DNA of 64,000 nt. Source: an uncultured Bacilli bacterium (GTDB lineage Bacteria > Bacillota_I > Bacilli_A > RF39 > UBA660). A model generated the notes under the pieces. It saw only the letters and a program-made list of their open reading frames with translations, was not told the origin of the DNA and did not search any database. Numbering within the stretch: position 1 is the first letter of the stretch; every line of letters begins with the position of its first letter. The DNA lies in contig CAKOKD010000001.1 in the NCBI GenBank assembly GCA_934090935.1, positions 186,001-250,000 on the forward strand, read 5' to 3'. Below, one piece after another: positions 1 to 9,220 of this stretch. A program made the translations under genes and the position numbers.

Positions 1-1092
1 ATCTTACTTTTAGCCATTTTAATAATTGTACTTTTACCACTTGCTCATGTAAGTTTTTCTTCGTCTTTGTATAGGGGACTTACATTCTTAGTAATCTCTT
101 GTCCATGTGCAATTGCTATATCAGTTCCACTTTCATACTTTACAGGAATAGGTATTAGCAGTAAAAATGGTATATTGATTAAAGGAAGTAATTATTTAGA
201 TAATATAAGCAATGCTAAAAATATTATATTTGATAAAACCGGAACAATTACTGATGGTACATTTGAAGTGAAAGAAATAAAAATCCTTGATAATGATTAT
301 ACTTATGAAGAAATTGTGGATATCTTAGTTTCTGGAGAAGCAAATTCAAATCATCCAATAGCTAAATCTTTCATGAAGCTTTCAAATAAGCGTAAGGGTA
401 AAATTACTAACTTTAAAGAAATAAGTGGTTCAGGAATAAGCTTTGATTATAAGGGTAAACATATTAATATTGGTAATAAAAAATTGTGTGATTGTGAATA
501 TGCATCAACAATACATTTAAACATCGATGGAAAGCATGTTGCATCTATTATGATTGACGATGGAATCAAAGATAAAGTTGAGGATGTAGTAAGGTATTTT
601 AATAAGTTAGGTATTAATACTTATATGTTTACTGGAGATAGAAGTGAAACGGCTTTATTTATTGGAAAACGTGTTGGGATTAAAACAATTAAATCAGAAA
701 TGCTTCCAACAGATAAATTTTTGGAATATGAAAATGTTGAAAAGACAGGTACAACTATTTTTATAGGTGATGGTATAAATGATGCTCCAGTTTTAAAGAG
801 AGCAAATATCGGTATTTCGCTTGGATCAATTGGATCAGATTCAGCTATTGAAGCAAGCGACATTGTTTTGATGAGTGATGATTTAACTAAGTTAGTAACA
901 ATATTTGAAATTTCTAAATATACTAAGAAAATCATTAAACAAAATTTAATATTTGCTTGTCTTGTAAAACTTTTAATATTGTTATTAAGTGTTTTTGGAT
1001 TTGCTAATATGTGGATGGCAGTATTTGCTGATACTGGCGTTACTCTTTTAACTATTTTAAATACACTTAGAATTATGAGAAAAAAATACTAG
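1..1092 (+). CDS. P1B-type (Zn/Cd/Pb) heavy-metal ATPase, N-terminus cut by window edge
   Basis: The frame is open from base 1, so only the C-terminal part is in the window. Visible landmarks in order are a membrane segment with the metal-binding motif SCPCAIAIS, the phosphorylation motif DKTGT, an NHPIAKS motif (the HP motif of heavy-metal pumps), FTGD, and the hinge GDGINDAP. The last two membrane helices carry the Lys (CLVKLL) and Asp (ADTG) typical of the Zn/Cd/Pb exporters ZntA/CadA. The protein should pump divalent soft metals out of the cytoplasm. The substrate is inferred from these residues only. An intrinsic terminator follows the stop codon. Confidence 0.93.
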   Translation: MLLLAILIIVLLPLAHVSFSSSLYRGLTFLVISCPCAIAISVPLSYFTGIGISSKNGILIKGSNYLDNISNAKNIIFDKTGTITDGTFEVKEIKILDNDYTYEEIVDILVSGEANSNHPIAKSFMKLSNKRKGKITNFKEISGSGISFDYKGKHINIGNKKLCDCEYASTIHLNIDGKHVASIMIDDGIKDKVEDVVRYFNKLGINTYMFTGDRSETALFIGKRVGIKTIKSEMLPTDKFLEYENVEKTGTTIFIGDGINDAPVLKRANIGISLGSIGSDSAIEASDIVLMSDDLTKLVTIFEISKYTKKIIKQNLIFACLVKLLILLLSVFGFANMWMAVFADTGVTLLTILNTLRIMRKKY

Positions 1093-1108
1093 TTTTAGTA
1101 TTTTTTTT
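1083..1108 (+). terminator. intrinsic terminator after the P-type ATPase
   Basis: A nine-base stem (AAAATACTA / TAGTATTTT) with a GTTT loop is followed by a T run. The stop codon lies inside the hairpin. Confidence 0.75.
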
Positions 1109-1132
1109 GATATTATATAGATGGTGATGTTT

Positions 1133-1720
1133 ATGAGTAAACTTGGAAATGCAATAAGTATGCTGAATTTACTTAGCACTGGGAAAAAATATAGTGTTTC
1201 AGAACTTTCAACTATTTTAGAGGTAAGTGAAAGAATGGTACGCTCATACAAAGAAGATCTTGAAAAAGCAGGCATATATATAGATACAATATATGGACCA
1301 ACTGGCGGTTATGTTTTAAATCAAGCTGTTAAACTACCAGAGAGAAGATTTTCTTCGAGTGATTATAAATTTTTGTTAAATCTTGATTTAAAAGATGATG
1401 ATAAAGCAAAGGTACAGGAGATTGCCAATAAAATAAGAGATATCTATATTGCTGCAAAGATAGAAAAAAAGGATATATTTGATGGGGAAAAGGATACGTA
1501 TAACAAACTTTCTCGAGCAATTAAGGAATCTAAAAAGGTAAAAATAAAATATTATACTAGAGGGAAAGGTGAAAGTGAAAGGATAATTCATCCACTTGAC
1601 TTATTCTATACCTCATCTTCTTGGGCAGTCGCTGCTTATTGTGAATTAAGAGGTGATTTACGTCATTTTGAACTTAAACGTATAAGCTCTATAGAAATTA
1701 TGTCAGAATATTTTAACTAG
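1133..1720 (+). CDS. HTH/WYL-domain transcriptional regulator
   Basis: An N-terminal winged helix (residues about 1-60, SVSELSTILEVSERMVRSYK) is followed by a C-terminal WYL-type ligand-binding half ending in SSWAVAAYCELRGDLRHFELKRI. Such proteins act as transcriptional regulators, often sensing nucleotides or other small ligands. At about 195 residues it is shorter than the usual 300-residue WYL regulators. I start it at ATG 1133, with GGTGAT as SD, rather than the upstream in-frame ATG 1121. It lies 51 nt ahead of the SIS/PfkB/ABC cluster on the same strand and may control it, which is inference. Confidence 0.82.
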   Translation: MSKLGNAISMLNLLSTGKKYSVSELSTILEVSERMVRSYKEDLEKAGIYIDTIYGPTGGYVLNQAVKLPERRFSSSDYKFLLNLDLKDDDKAKVQEIANKIRDIYIAAKIEKKDIFDGEKDTYNKLSRAIKESKKVKIKYYTRGKGESERIIHPLDLFYTSSSWAVAAYCELRGDLRHFELKRISSIEIMSEYFN

Positions 1721-1771
1721 ACGATATACTTCCTATATAGGATATATACTATATCTAGAGGAAGTGAAAAA

Positions 1772-2686
1772 ATGAATGAATTTATAGAAAAATTATATGA
1801 AAATATTATTAAATCAACTGATAGTTGTGAAGAGGCTATTAAGGTTTTAAAAAATATTAAAGGAAATATTTTATGTGTAGGAACCGGAGGTAGTAAGGTT
1901 GTATCCGACTTTTCAAGTAAAGTTATTGAAAAGAAAAACGGATGTATTACAAAAAGAGTAGACATTAGTGATATAGATGATACTGATAGAAAACTATATG
2001 ATGCAATATTTATTTCTTCCTATAGTGGAACTAATTATGGTGTTGAATACTCTTTAAATAATGATCTTACCCATTATGTTTTAACGAATAATAAAAAGCT
2101 TAAAAATGCATTAGTTATACCTTATGAAATGGATTATGAACATTCTTTTATATCTCTAAATTCGACATGTGTTCCAATGGCTATTCTTCTTAAGTATTAT
2201 TTGGGAGATGAGTTTCTAACCATTTTAGATGAAATATTTTCAAAGATAGATAAAGATGCATTTATTGATTTAAATGGAGAAAGTATAGTAAATATATTTT
2301 ATTCTGATAAAACAATTGCAACATCAACGTTTGTGGAATCAACTTTAGTAGAAGCAAATATCGTTGCACCTTTGATGCATAAGCTATATAGTTATTGTCA
2401 TGGAAGACATACTTTCAATAGAAATCATGATAAAAAAGCGATCTTAATAGGTTATAATGGAAGTGATTTAGAAAATATATTGATAGAAAATTTCAAATAT
2501 CAAATGAAAGAATATATAGTTTTAAAAAGTGAATTTGAAGATGAAGTTGTAAATGATTTTTACTTAACCATACAAGCAATTTATCTGCTTAGAAATATAG
2601 CTTCATCGATGAATATTGACTTAAGTGAAATAAAATATGATAAAATAGCAGCTAAAAGGTTGTATGATTTTAAAGGAAGTGTTTAG
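1772..2686 (+). CDS. double-SIS-domain protein (sugar isomerase fold)
   Basis: Residues about 30-110 form a SIS nucleotide/sugar-phosphate-binding fold (GNILCVGTGGSKVVSDF, then IFISSYSGTNYG). A second SIS-like half contains EANIVAPLMHKLYSYCHGRHTF, the region where SIS isomerases and deaminases have their E..C/F-HG motif. SIS proteins isomerise or bind phosphosugars, but I cannot name the substrate. SD AGAGGAAG precedes the ATG. It is followed after 1 nt by a PfkB-family kinase and then an ABC protein. The pairing of SIS and PfkB suggests a small phosphosugar or sugar-nucleoside pathway. Confidence 0.75.
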   Translation: MNEFIEKLYENIIKSTDSCEEAIKVLKNIKGNILCVGTGGSKVVSDFSSKVIEKKNGCITKRVDISDIDDTDRKLYDAIFISSYSGTNYGVEYSLNNDLTHYVLTNNKKLKNALVIPYEMDYEHSFISLNSTCVPMAILLKYYLGDEFLTILDEIFSKIDKDAFIDLNGESIVNIFYSDKTIATSTFVESTLVEANIVAPLMHKLYSYCHGRHTFNRNHDKKAILIGYNGSDLENILIENFKYQMKEYIVLKSEFEDEVVNDFYLTIQAIYLLRNIASSMNIDLSEIKYDKIAAKRLYDFKGSV

Positions 2687-2687
2687 G

Positions 2688-3584
2688 ATGCGTGTTGTTA
2701 GTTTTGGTGATCTTTATTGTGATTATTATATAAAAAATGGTAAAGATATGTATGTAAGTGGTGGAAAAAGTAATGCTAATATTCTTGTTAATTTAAGTCG
2801 TTATTTCAAGTGTGCTTATTTTGGAGTATGTGGAAGAGATTCAGAAGGAAATGTAGCCGTTTCAAGCTTAAAAGATGTAGGAATAGAAACTCATATTAGA
2901 GAAGTTCAAGATGAGACAAAAACATTTTTTATAGATGATGGAGTTACTTCTAAGATATGTCCTTATTGTAAAAAAAGATATGGTTATAGTGGAACGAAAA
3001 TGGAACTTTCAGATATTAAAATAGAGAAAGATGATTATATTGTTGTTGATAACTTAAGAGAGTTTACTTTTGATGTGTTAAAAAAGTATGATAATGAAGC
3101 ATTTTTAGATTTAGGAACTAATCATGATATTTTAGATTATGGATATGAGGAACTTACTGATTTATTAAAGGGACGTTTTTCTATTATAAGTTTAAATGAA
3201 AGAGTATATTACTATTTAAAGGATAAATTTTTAGTTGATTCATATGATTTATATGACAATTTTTCTCCTAAAATTTTGATTATAACACGTGGTAAAAGAG
3301 GATGTGATGTTATCTATAATGATAAATTTTTGAAGAAAACTATTGAAGAACCAACACGTGAAGTTGATGAATCAGGAGCAGGAGATGCATTTATTTCTGA
3401 GTTTATTAGAACATATATAGAGGAAAAAGAAATTGATGATAAAATGATCAGTAAATCAATTATTAGAGCTTTAACTAATTCAAGTAAATGTGTTAAAAAT
3501 TTAGGCGCTAGAGGACATATAATCAAACCATATAAAGTTACTTCTTATGAAAAATGTATATGTCGTTCTATTGATGTTAAATAA
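2688..3584 (+). CDS. PfkB-family carbohydrate/nucleoside kinase
   Basis: The N-terminus RVVSFGDLYCDYY followed by GGKSNANILVNLSR matches the substrate-binding start of ribokinase/PfkB enzymes. The C-terminal signature DESGAGDAFISEF contains the GAGD anion hole and catalytic Asp. An unusual CPYCKKRYGY insertion with two closely spaced Cys lies near residue 93, possibly a metal or structural site. I start at ATG 2688, two bases after the SIS stop; the longer frame from 2664 overlaps that gene needlessly. It should phosphorylate a sugar or nucleoside; the substrate is unknown. Confidence 0.8.
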   Translation: MRVVSFGDLYCDYYIKNGKDMYVSGGKSNANILVNLSRYFKCAYFGVCGRDSEGNVAVSSLKDVGIETHIREVQDETKTFFIDDGVTSKICPYCKKRYGYSGTKMELSDIKIEKDDYIVVDNLREFTFDVLKKYDNEAFLDLGTNHDILDYGYEELTDLLKGRFSIISLNERVYYYLKDKFLVDSYDLYDNFSPKILIITRGKRGCDVIYNDKFLKKTIEEPTREVDESGAGDAFISEFIRTYIEEKEIDDKMISKSIIRALTNSSKCVKNLGARGHIIKPYKVTSYEKCICRSIDVK

Positions 3585-3619
3585 TTCATAGTGTATAATA
3601 ATAATACTTGGTGATGTAT

Positions 3620-5167
3620 ATGATAGATTTATTAAAAAATAAGAATGTTAAAAACTGTTTGTTGACGATTATCCTTAAAAGTACAATTTATTTTTGTTGG
3701 TATCTTTTTGCAGTAGTATTTTCTATATTTATATATGATTATTTATCAGATACTAAGATATTTGTTTGTCTTATATTTATCTGTATAATATATCTATTTA
3801 GAAATATATTTAAATATTTACATAATAAGGATGCTTCTAACAATTATCAAAATTTTAAACATTCAATTGAACTTAATTATTTTTCTAAAATCGAAAAATC
3901 AACTCTTTATTTTAATGATGTAGAACTTAAAAATGTTGGAAAAATGATTCTTGATTTTTCCTTCAGGGCGACTAAAACTTTATTTGATATTGGAGAAGTG
4001 GTTATTCCTTTAATATTAGGTTTAATAGTTCTATATCACAGATTATTTCAAATTAATTTTATTATATCTATTTTAAGTATAATTTATCTTATTTTTTTAG
4101 TAGTAGTGCGTTATAAAAGAATAGATGTTATAAATATTCATAATTATAATGATTTATTAAATAATTTCATTAATAACTTTAATACAATAAGAAAACTTAG
4201 AATATTTGATTTTTGTTTAAAGAAGTTGGATGATAATAAGGATAATGATATGCTTATTTTAAATAAATCTAATGATGAAAATGATATAAAATTTTCCAAT
4301 GGTATGATTTTATATATGTTAATAATTTTACTGATGATTTTCTTTAATATAAAAAATAATGTTACTAGAGTTGGTTTATTTATCTTTGTAATTGTAATAA
4401 TGATAAAACTTCAAAATTTATTATATGATTTACCTTATACAATTAAAAACTATTTATATATAAATAAAAATAAAAATAATCTTGATAAAAAGTATGCTAA
4501 AAAACTAAATATGAAATATATTTCCAATTTTAAAAGTGTTGAGATTAAAGATGCAGAAGTTGATTATAAGTCAAGTGATGTTATAATACATATTCCTTCA
4601 TTTGAACTTTTAAAAGGAGAAAGTGTTGGAATACTTGGAAAATCTGGTCAAGGTAAATCAACTGTTTTAAATGTTTTAAGTGGTTATTTGCCAATGGATA
4701 AAGGAAGTATTTTAGTTGATTCAAAAGAAACTAAAAATGTTATGGATGTTGTTTATTTATCAAAAGATGTTAGTCTTTTAGATCTCTCTTTAAGAGATAA
4801 TATCAGTTTGGGTAAAAAAGTAAGTGACGAAAAAATATTAGAATATATTGAAGAGATTGGACTTATGGATTGGTTTATGTCTTTGGATAATGGACTAGAT
4901 ACAAATATTACAAATGTAAGTGATGTCATTCTTCGTAGTATCAATATTATAAGGGCAATTATTCTTGATAAGAACGTATATTTCTTTGATGAAATAACTT
5001 TAGGAATGAATCTTGATGGTGAAAAGAAAGTTGTTGCTATGTTAAAAAAATATTTTAAAGATAAAACATTTATTATTATTTCAGATAGACCAATTTTAAA
5101 TAATATATGTAATAAACATTATTTTATAAAAAATCATACATTACTTGAAAAAGAATCTCTTTTATAG
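3620..5167 (+). CDS. ABC transporter half-molecule with degenerate ATPase motifs
   Basis: About six hydrophobic segments (residues about 10-270) precede a nucleotide-binding domain with an intact Walker A (GILGKSGQGKST) and Walker B (VYFFDEIT). The signature motif is not LSGGQ but VSDVILRSINI, and the switch histidine position reads IISDRP, with Asp. A homodimer would therefore have poor ATPase sites. It follows the PfkB gene by 35 nt and starts at ATG 3620 after GGTGAT. It is probably the export or import partner of the SIS/PfkB products; this is inference. Confidence 0.75.
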   Translation: MIDLLKNKNVKNCLLTIILKSTIYFCWYLFAVVFSIFIYDYLSDTKIFVCLIFICIIYLFRNIFKYLHNKDASNNYQNFKHSIELNYFSKIEKSTLYFNDVELKNVGKMILDFSFRATKTLFDIGEVVIPLILGLIVLYHRLFQINFIISILSIIYLIFLVVVRYKRIDVINIHNYNDLLNNFINNFNTIRKLRIFDFCLKKLDDNKDNDMLILNKSNDENDIKFSNGMILYMLIILLMIFFNIKNNVTRVGLFIFVIVIMIKLQNLLYDLPYTIKNYLYINKNKNNLDKKYAKKLNMKYISNFKSVEIKDAEVDYKSSDVIIHIPSFELLKGESVGILGKSGQGKSTVLNVLSGYLPMDKGSILVDSKETKNVMDVVYLSKDVSLLDLSLRDNISLGKKVSDEKILEYIEEIGLMDWFMSLDNGLDTNITNVSDVILRSINIIRAIILDKNVYFFDEITLGMNLDGEKKVVAMLKKYFKDKTFIIISDRPILNNICNKHYFIKNHTLLEKESLL

Positions 5168-5178
5168 GTTCTTTTTCT
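5147..5178 (+). terminator. possible terminator after the SIS/PfkB/ABC cluster
   Basis: A nine-base stem GAAAAAGAA / TTCTTTTTC encloses the stop codon, but a T run after it is weak. Confidence 0.4.
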
Positions 5179-5243
5179 TATTAAATTCATAAATGTTTGA
5201 TAAAATAAAATTTGGTTAAATTAAATAAAGAAAGGAAGTTTAT

Positions 5244-7382
5244 ATGAAAAACTTTTTAAAAAAATATGGTTTAAGTTTTTTTGCAGTTGTTGTTCTTTTG
5301 TTTGTACAAGCTTATTGTGATTTAGCTCTTCCTGATTATACCTCAAAAATTATAAATGTTGGAATTCAACAAAAAGGTGTAGAATCAGAAATAATTGATA
5401 AGATGACTGATAAAACTTATGCTAATATAAATGCGTTAACATCAGTTGATTTGAGTAAGTATTATGAGAAAGTTGCTAAGACTGATGCTAACATAAAAAA
5501 ATATTCTTATCTTAAAGATGGAGATGTTTATGTTTTAAAAGGAGAATTATCTGAGGACGATAAAAAATCTATTCTTGATTCTACGATAATATATTCATTT
5601 TTATTAAATAATGATGCGATTAAACAAATGGGAATAGATATTAATCCTACAACAATTGAGTATTATACTAAAAGTGATACTAATAATTTTGATGAATATT
5701 TAACTAGTTTTAATAACTTGGATGAATCTATGAAAAAACAATATGCTATTTCATTTATATCAAGTGAATATGAAAGATTAGGAATTAATTTAAAAGATTT
5801 ACAAATGAATTATTTGTTTAAATCGGGAACTAAAATGATTGTTCTTTCATTATTTATTATGGTGGTTATTATTGCAACAACATATATATCTGGACGTCTT
5901 GCAGGTATGGTAGCTTATGACCTAAGAGAAAAAGTAGTAAGAAAGGTTATGAGTTTTTCTAAAAGTGAATTTAATGAATTTGAAACAAGCAGTTTAATCA
6001 CTAGATCAACTAATGATATCACTCAAATTCAAAATATGTTAACAATGGTACTTAGAATGGTTCTTTATGCTCCAATAATAGGTATCGGTGCTTTGGTTAA
6101 AATCATAAATATCAATATGGTTTGGGTATTAGGTTTAGCAATTGGAGCTATCTTAATCTTAATAATTATATTGATGTTATTTGCTTTACCTAAGTTTAAG
6201 ATCGTTCAAAAACTTATTGATCGATTAAACTTAATTGTAAGAGAAACTTTAAATGGATTACCTGTTATTCGTGCATTTGCTCGTGAAAAAGAAGAAATAA
6301 ATAAATTTGATAAGGCTAATATGGATCTAAAAAAATTGAATTTATTTATTCAAAGACTTATGTCTTTAATGTCTCCTATAATGATGCTTATAATGAATGG
6401 AACTATTATTCTTATTTATTTTGTAGGAGCAAAACATATTGATACTGGAACAATGCAAGTTGGTACTTTAACGGCACTTATAAGTTATACGATGCAAGTA
6501 ATTATGTCTTTCTTGATGTTAAGCATGTCATCAATTATGGCTCCTCGTGCTCTAATTTCGGTTAATCGTATTAAAGAAGTTTTAAATAAAGAAAATAGTA
6601 TTAAAGAAACTAAAAATCTACCATTTGATAATGATAAGATTGGAGAACTTGAATTTAAAAATGTTTCATTCAAATATCCAGATGGTGATGAATATGTGCT
6701 TGAAAATCTTAATTTTAAAGTTCCAAAAGGATCAACTCTAGCGATTATCGGTTCAACTGGAAGTGGTAAAAGTACAATTGTTAAACTAACTGATAGATTC
6801 TTTGATGTAACTGAGGGAAGTATACTTGTCAATGGAGTTGATGTTAAAGATTTAAGCTTTGAAACATTAAGACATGAAATAGGTATGGTTCCTCAAAAAG
6901 GAATGCTATTTAGTGGAACAATTGAAAGCAACTTAAAATTTGGAAATGATTCATTAAGTAAAGAAGAAATGGAGAAATCTTTGAGTGTTGCTTGTGCATA
7001 TGATTTTGTAATGGAAAAAAGTGAAGGGCTTCAATATCCAATTAATCAAGGTGGAACTAATGTTTCTGGTGGACAAAGACAAAGATTATGTATAGCTCGT
7101 GCTGTTGCAATGAATCCAGATATATATGTCTTTGATGATTCTTTTTCAGCACTTGATTATAAAACTGATGCCAGTGTTAGAAAGAATTTAAATAATTATT
7201 GTGAGTCAGCAACCAAGATAATTGTTGCTCAAAGAGTTGCAACCGTAATGAATGCTGATCAAATTCTTGTGTTGGATGAGGGTAAAGTTGTTGGACTTGG
7301 AACACATGAATATTTATATAAAAATTGTAAGGTTTATAAAGAAATTGCCTTATCTCAACTTAGTGAGGAGGAACTTTCATGA
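5244..7382 (+). CDS. ABC exporter subunit with extracellular insertion and degenerate ATPase site
   Basis: This 712-residue ABC exporter half has TM1, then an unusually long stretch of about 150 polar residues (about 35-190) before the next membrane segments, then a nucleotide-binding domain. Walker A is IIGSTGSGKST and the signature is NVSGGQRQR. Walker B reads VFDDSF, with Asp in place of the catalytic Glu, and the H-loop reads VAQRV, with Gln for His. These changes mark the non-catalytic half of a heterodimeric exporter. It overlaps the next subunit gene by 4 nt. Substrate unknown; multidrug or peptide export is typical. Confidence 0.9.
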   Translation: MKNFLKKYGLSFFAVVVLLFVQAYCDLALPDYTSKIINVGIQQKGVESEIIDKMTDKTYANINALTSVDLSKYYEKVAKTDANIKKYSYLKDGDVYVLKGELSEDDKKSILDSTIIYSFLLNNDAIKQMGIDINPTTIEYYTKSDTNNFDEYLTSFNNLDESMKKQYAISFISSEYERLGINLKDLQMNYLFKSGTKMIVLSLFIMVVIIATTYISGRLAGMVAYDLREKVVRKVMSFSKSEFNEFETSSLITRSTNDITQIQNMLTMVLRMVLYAPIIGIGALVKIININMVWVLGLAIGAILILIIILMLFALPKFKIVQKLIDRLNLIVRETLNGLPVIRAFAREKEEINKFDKANMDLKKLNLFIQRLMSLMSPIMMLIMNGTIILIYFVGAKHIDTGTMQVGTLTALISYTMQVIMSFLMLSMSSIMAPRALISVNRIKEVLNKENSIKETKNLPFDNDKIGELEFKNVSFKYPDGDEYVLENLNFKVPKGSTLAIIGSTGSGKSTIVKLTDRFFDVTEGSILVNGVDVKDLSFETLRHEIGMVPQKGMLFSGTIESNLKFGNDSLSKEEMEKSLSVACAYDFVMEKSEGLQYPINQGGTNVSGGQRQRLCIARAVAMNPDIYVFDDSFSALDYKTDASVRKNLNNYCESATKIIVAQRVATVMNADQILVLDEGKVVGLGTHEYLYKNCKVYKEIALSQLSEEELS

Positions 7383-9178
7383 AAGAACGTAGACATGGAC
7401 CGAATCAAGAATTTGAACGTGCTAAAGATTTTAAAGGAACATTAAAGAAATTATTTAAATCTTTAGGGGCTTATAAGATTCCAATAATCGTTGTATTTGC
7501 ATTTGCAATTGCATCAACTGTTTTCTCAATAATTGGACCTAAGATTTTAGGTAATGCAACTAATGAAATATTTAATGGTATTGTATCTAAAATAAGTGGT
7601 GGAAGTGGTATTAATTTTCCAACACTAAACAAGATTTTATTAACATGTTTAACACTTTATATAATAAGTGCAATATGTAATTATATTCAATCATTTATAA
7701 TGTCAACGATTACTCAAAAGTATACTTATAAACTTAGAGGTGAACTTGATAAAAAAATACATAAATTACCTTTTAAATATTTTGACAATAAAACTAATGG
7801 TGAAGTATTGAGTATTATTACCAACGATGTAGATACTTTACAAGTAAGCTTCAATCAAGCTATAACACAAGCTATAACATCTATTACTACAATTGTTGGT
7901 ATACTTGTTATGATGTTAAGCATCAATGTATCAATGACTTTTCTAGTTTTACTCCTTGTTCCATTAAGTTTAGTCTTTATGGCTGGAACAATAAAGAAGT
8001 CTCAAAAATACTTTAAAGCTAATCAAGAGTATTTAGGTCATGTTAATGGAAATATTGAAGAAATGTTTTCTGGACATGATGTAGTAATGGCTTTTAATGC
8101 CGAAGAAAAATATATGAATATATTTAAGAAAAACAATAAAAACTTATATGAAGCTGGATGGAAGAGTCAATTTTTATCTGGACTTATGCATCCAATCATG
8201 CAATTTATCGGTAATTTAGGCTACGTTGGAGTTGCTATCATGGGTGGATATTTATGTATTAAAGGCAAAATAAATGTTGGTAATATTCAATCATTTATTT
8301 CATATACTAAAAACTTTACTCAACCTATAACTAGTCTTGCTCAAGTGTTAAACCAAATTCAATCAATGATGGCTTCATCTGAAAGAATATTTGAATTCTT
8401 AGAGGGTGAAGAAGAAACTTTCGGAACAAAGACGCTTGATCATGAAGTTGTTGGTAATGTTGAATTTAAAAATGTAACTTTTGGTTATGATGAAGATAAA
8501 ATGATAATCAAAAAATTTAATTTAGCTGTAAAACCTGGAGAGAAAGTTGCTATTGTTGGACCAACAGGAGCTGGTAAAACAACTCTAGTAAAACTATTAA
8601 TGAACTTTTATAAGCTAAATAAAGGGGATATTATAGTAGATGGCATGAATATCAAAGATTATGATGTATATAGTATGCGCAAAAACTTTGGTATGGTTTT
8701 ACAAGATACATGGCTTTATAGTGGAACTATTATGGAAAACTTAAAGTATGGAAAACTTGATGCAACTGATGAAGAAGTATACGAAGCATGCAAGGTTGCT
8801 AATGTGGATCATTTCATAAGAACTTTACCAGATGGTTATAACATGCAAATAGATGAAGAAAACGCGAATATAAGTCAAGGTCAAAAACAACTTCTTACAA
8901 TTGCTCGTGCTATTCTTGCTAATTCTAAGATATTGATTTTAGATGAAGCTACGTCTTCCGTTGATACAAGAACTGAAGAACTTATTCAAGATGCAATGGA
9001 TAAATTAATGGAAGGTAGAACAAGTTTTGTTATTGCTCATAGATTGTCAACTATCAAAAATGCTGATGTTATTTTAGTTATCAATGATGGTGAAGTAGTT
9101 GAGATGGGTAACCATAACGAGCTGTTAAAGAAAAATGGTTATTACGCAAAATTATATAACAGTCAATTTGAAGTATAG
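7379..9178 (+). CDS. ABC exporter subunit, catalytic partner
   Basis: 599 residues: six membrane segments followed by a nucleotide-binding domain with Walker A IVGPTGAGKTT, signature ISQGQKQ, Walker B ILILDEATS with its catalytic Glu, and H-loop IAHRLST. These are canonical and complement the degenerate sites of the preceding subunit, as in TM287/288- or LmrCD-type heterodimers. The start ATG overlaps the previous stop and has GAGGAGG upstream. It ends in an intrinsic terminator. Confidence 0.92.
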   Translation: MKERRHGPNQEFERAKDFKGTLKKLFKSLGAYKIPIIVVFAFAIASTVFSIIGPKILGNATNEIFNGIVSKISGGSGINFPTLNKILLTCLTLYIISAICNYIQSFIMSTITQKYTYKLRGELDKKIHKLPFKYFDNKTNGEVLSIITNDVDTLQVSFNQAITQAITSITTIVGILVMMLSINVSMTFLVLLLVPLSLVFMAGTIKKSQKYFKANQEYLGHVNGNIEEMFSGHDVVMAFNAEEKYMNIFKKNNKNLYEAGWKSQFLSGLMHPIMQFIGNLGYVGVAIMGGYLCIKGKINVGNIQSFISYTKNFTQPITSLAQVLNQIQSMMASSERIFEFLEGEEETFGTKTLDHEVVGNVEFKNVTFGYDEDKMIIKKFNLAVKPGEKVAIVGPTGAGKTTLVKLLMNFYKLNKGDIIVDGMNIKDYDVYSMRKNFGMVLQDTWLYSGTIMENLKYGKLDATDEEVYEACKVANVDHFIRTLPDGYNMQIDEENANISQGQKQLLTIARAILANSKILILDEATSSVDTRTEELIQDAMDKLMEGRTSFVIAHRLSTIKNADVILVINDGEVVEMGNHNELLKKNGYYAKLYNSQFEV

Positions 9179-9193
9179 AAATATACTTCTTTT
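9171..9193 (+). terminator. terminator of the ABC exporter operon
   Basis: AAGTATA / TATACTT hairpin with a GAAA loop, followed by CTTTTTT. Confidence 0.75.
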
Positions 9194-9198
9194 TTCAT

Positions 9199-9220
9199 GA
9201 AAAAAGACACATAAGTGTCT
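9199..9220 (-). terminator. terminator of the ZIP transporter gene
   Basis: On the minus strand AGACAC-TTAT-GTGTCT is followed by a T run just at the end of the coding region. Confidence 0.7.

Noticed and set aside
621..935. Open frame on the minus strand inside the P-type ATPase
   Set aside because: Lies opposite conserved ATPase motifs, has no SD and no recognisable protein; it is a shadow frame.
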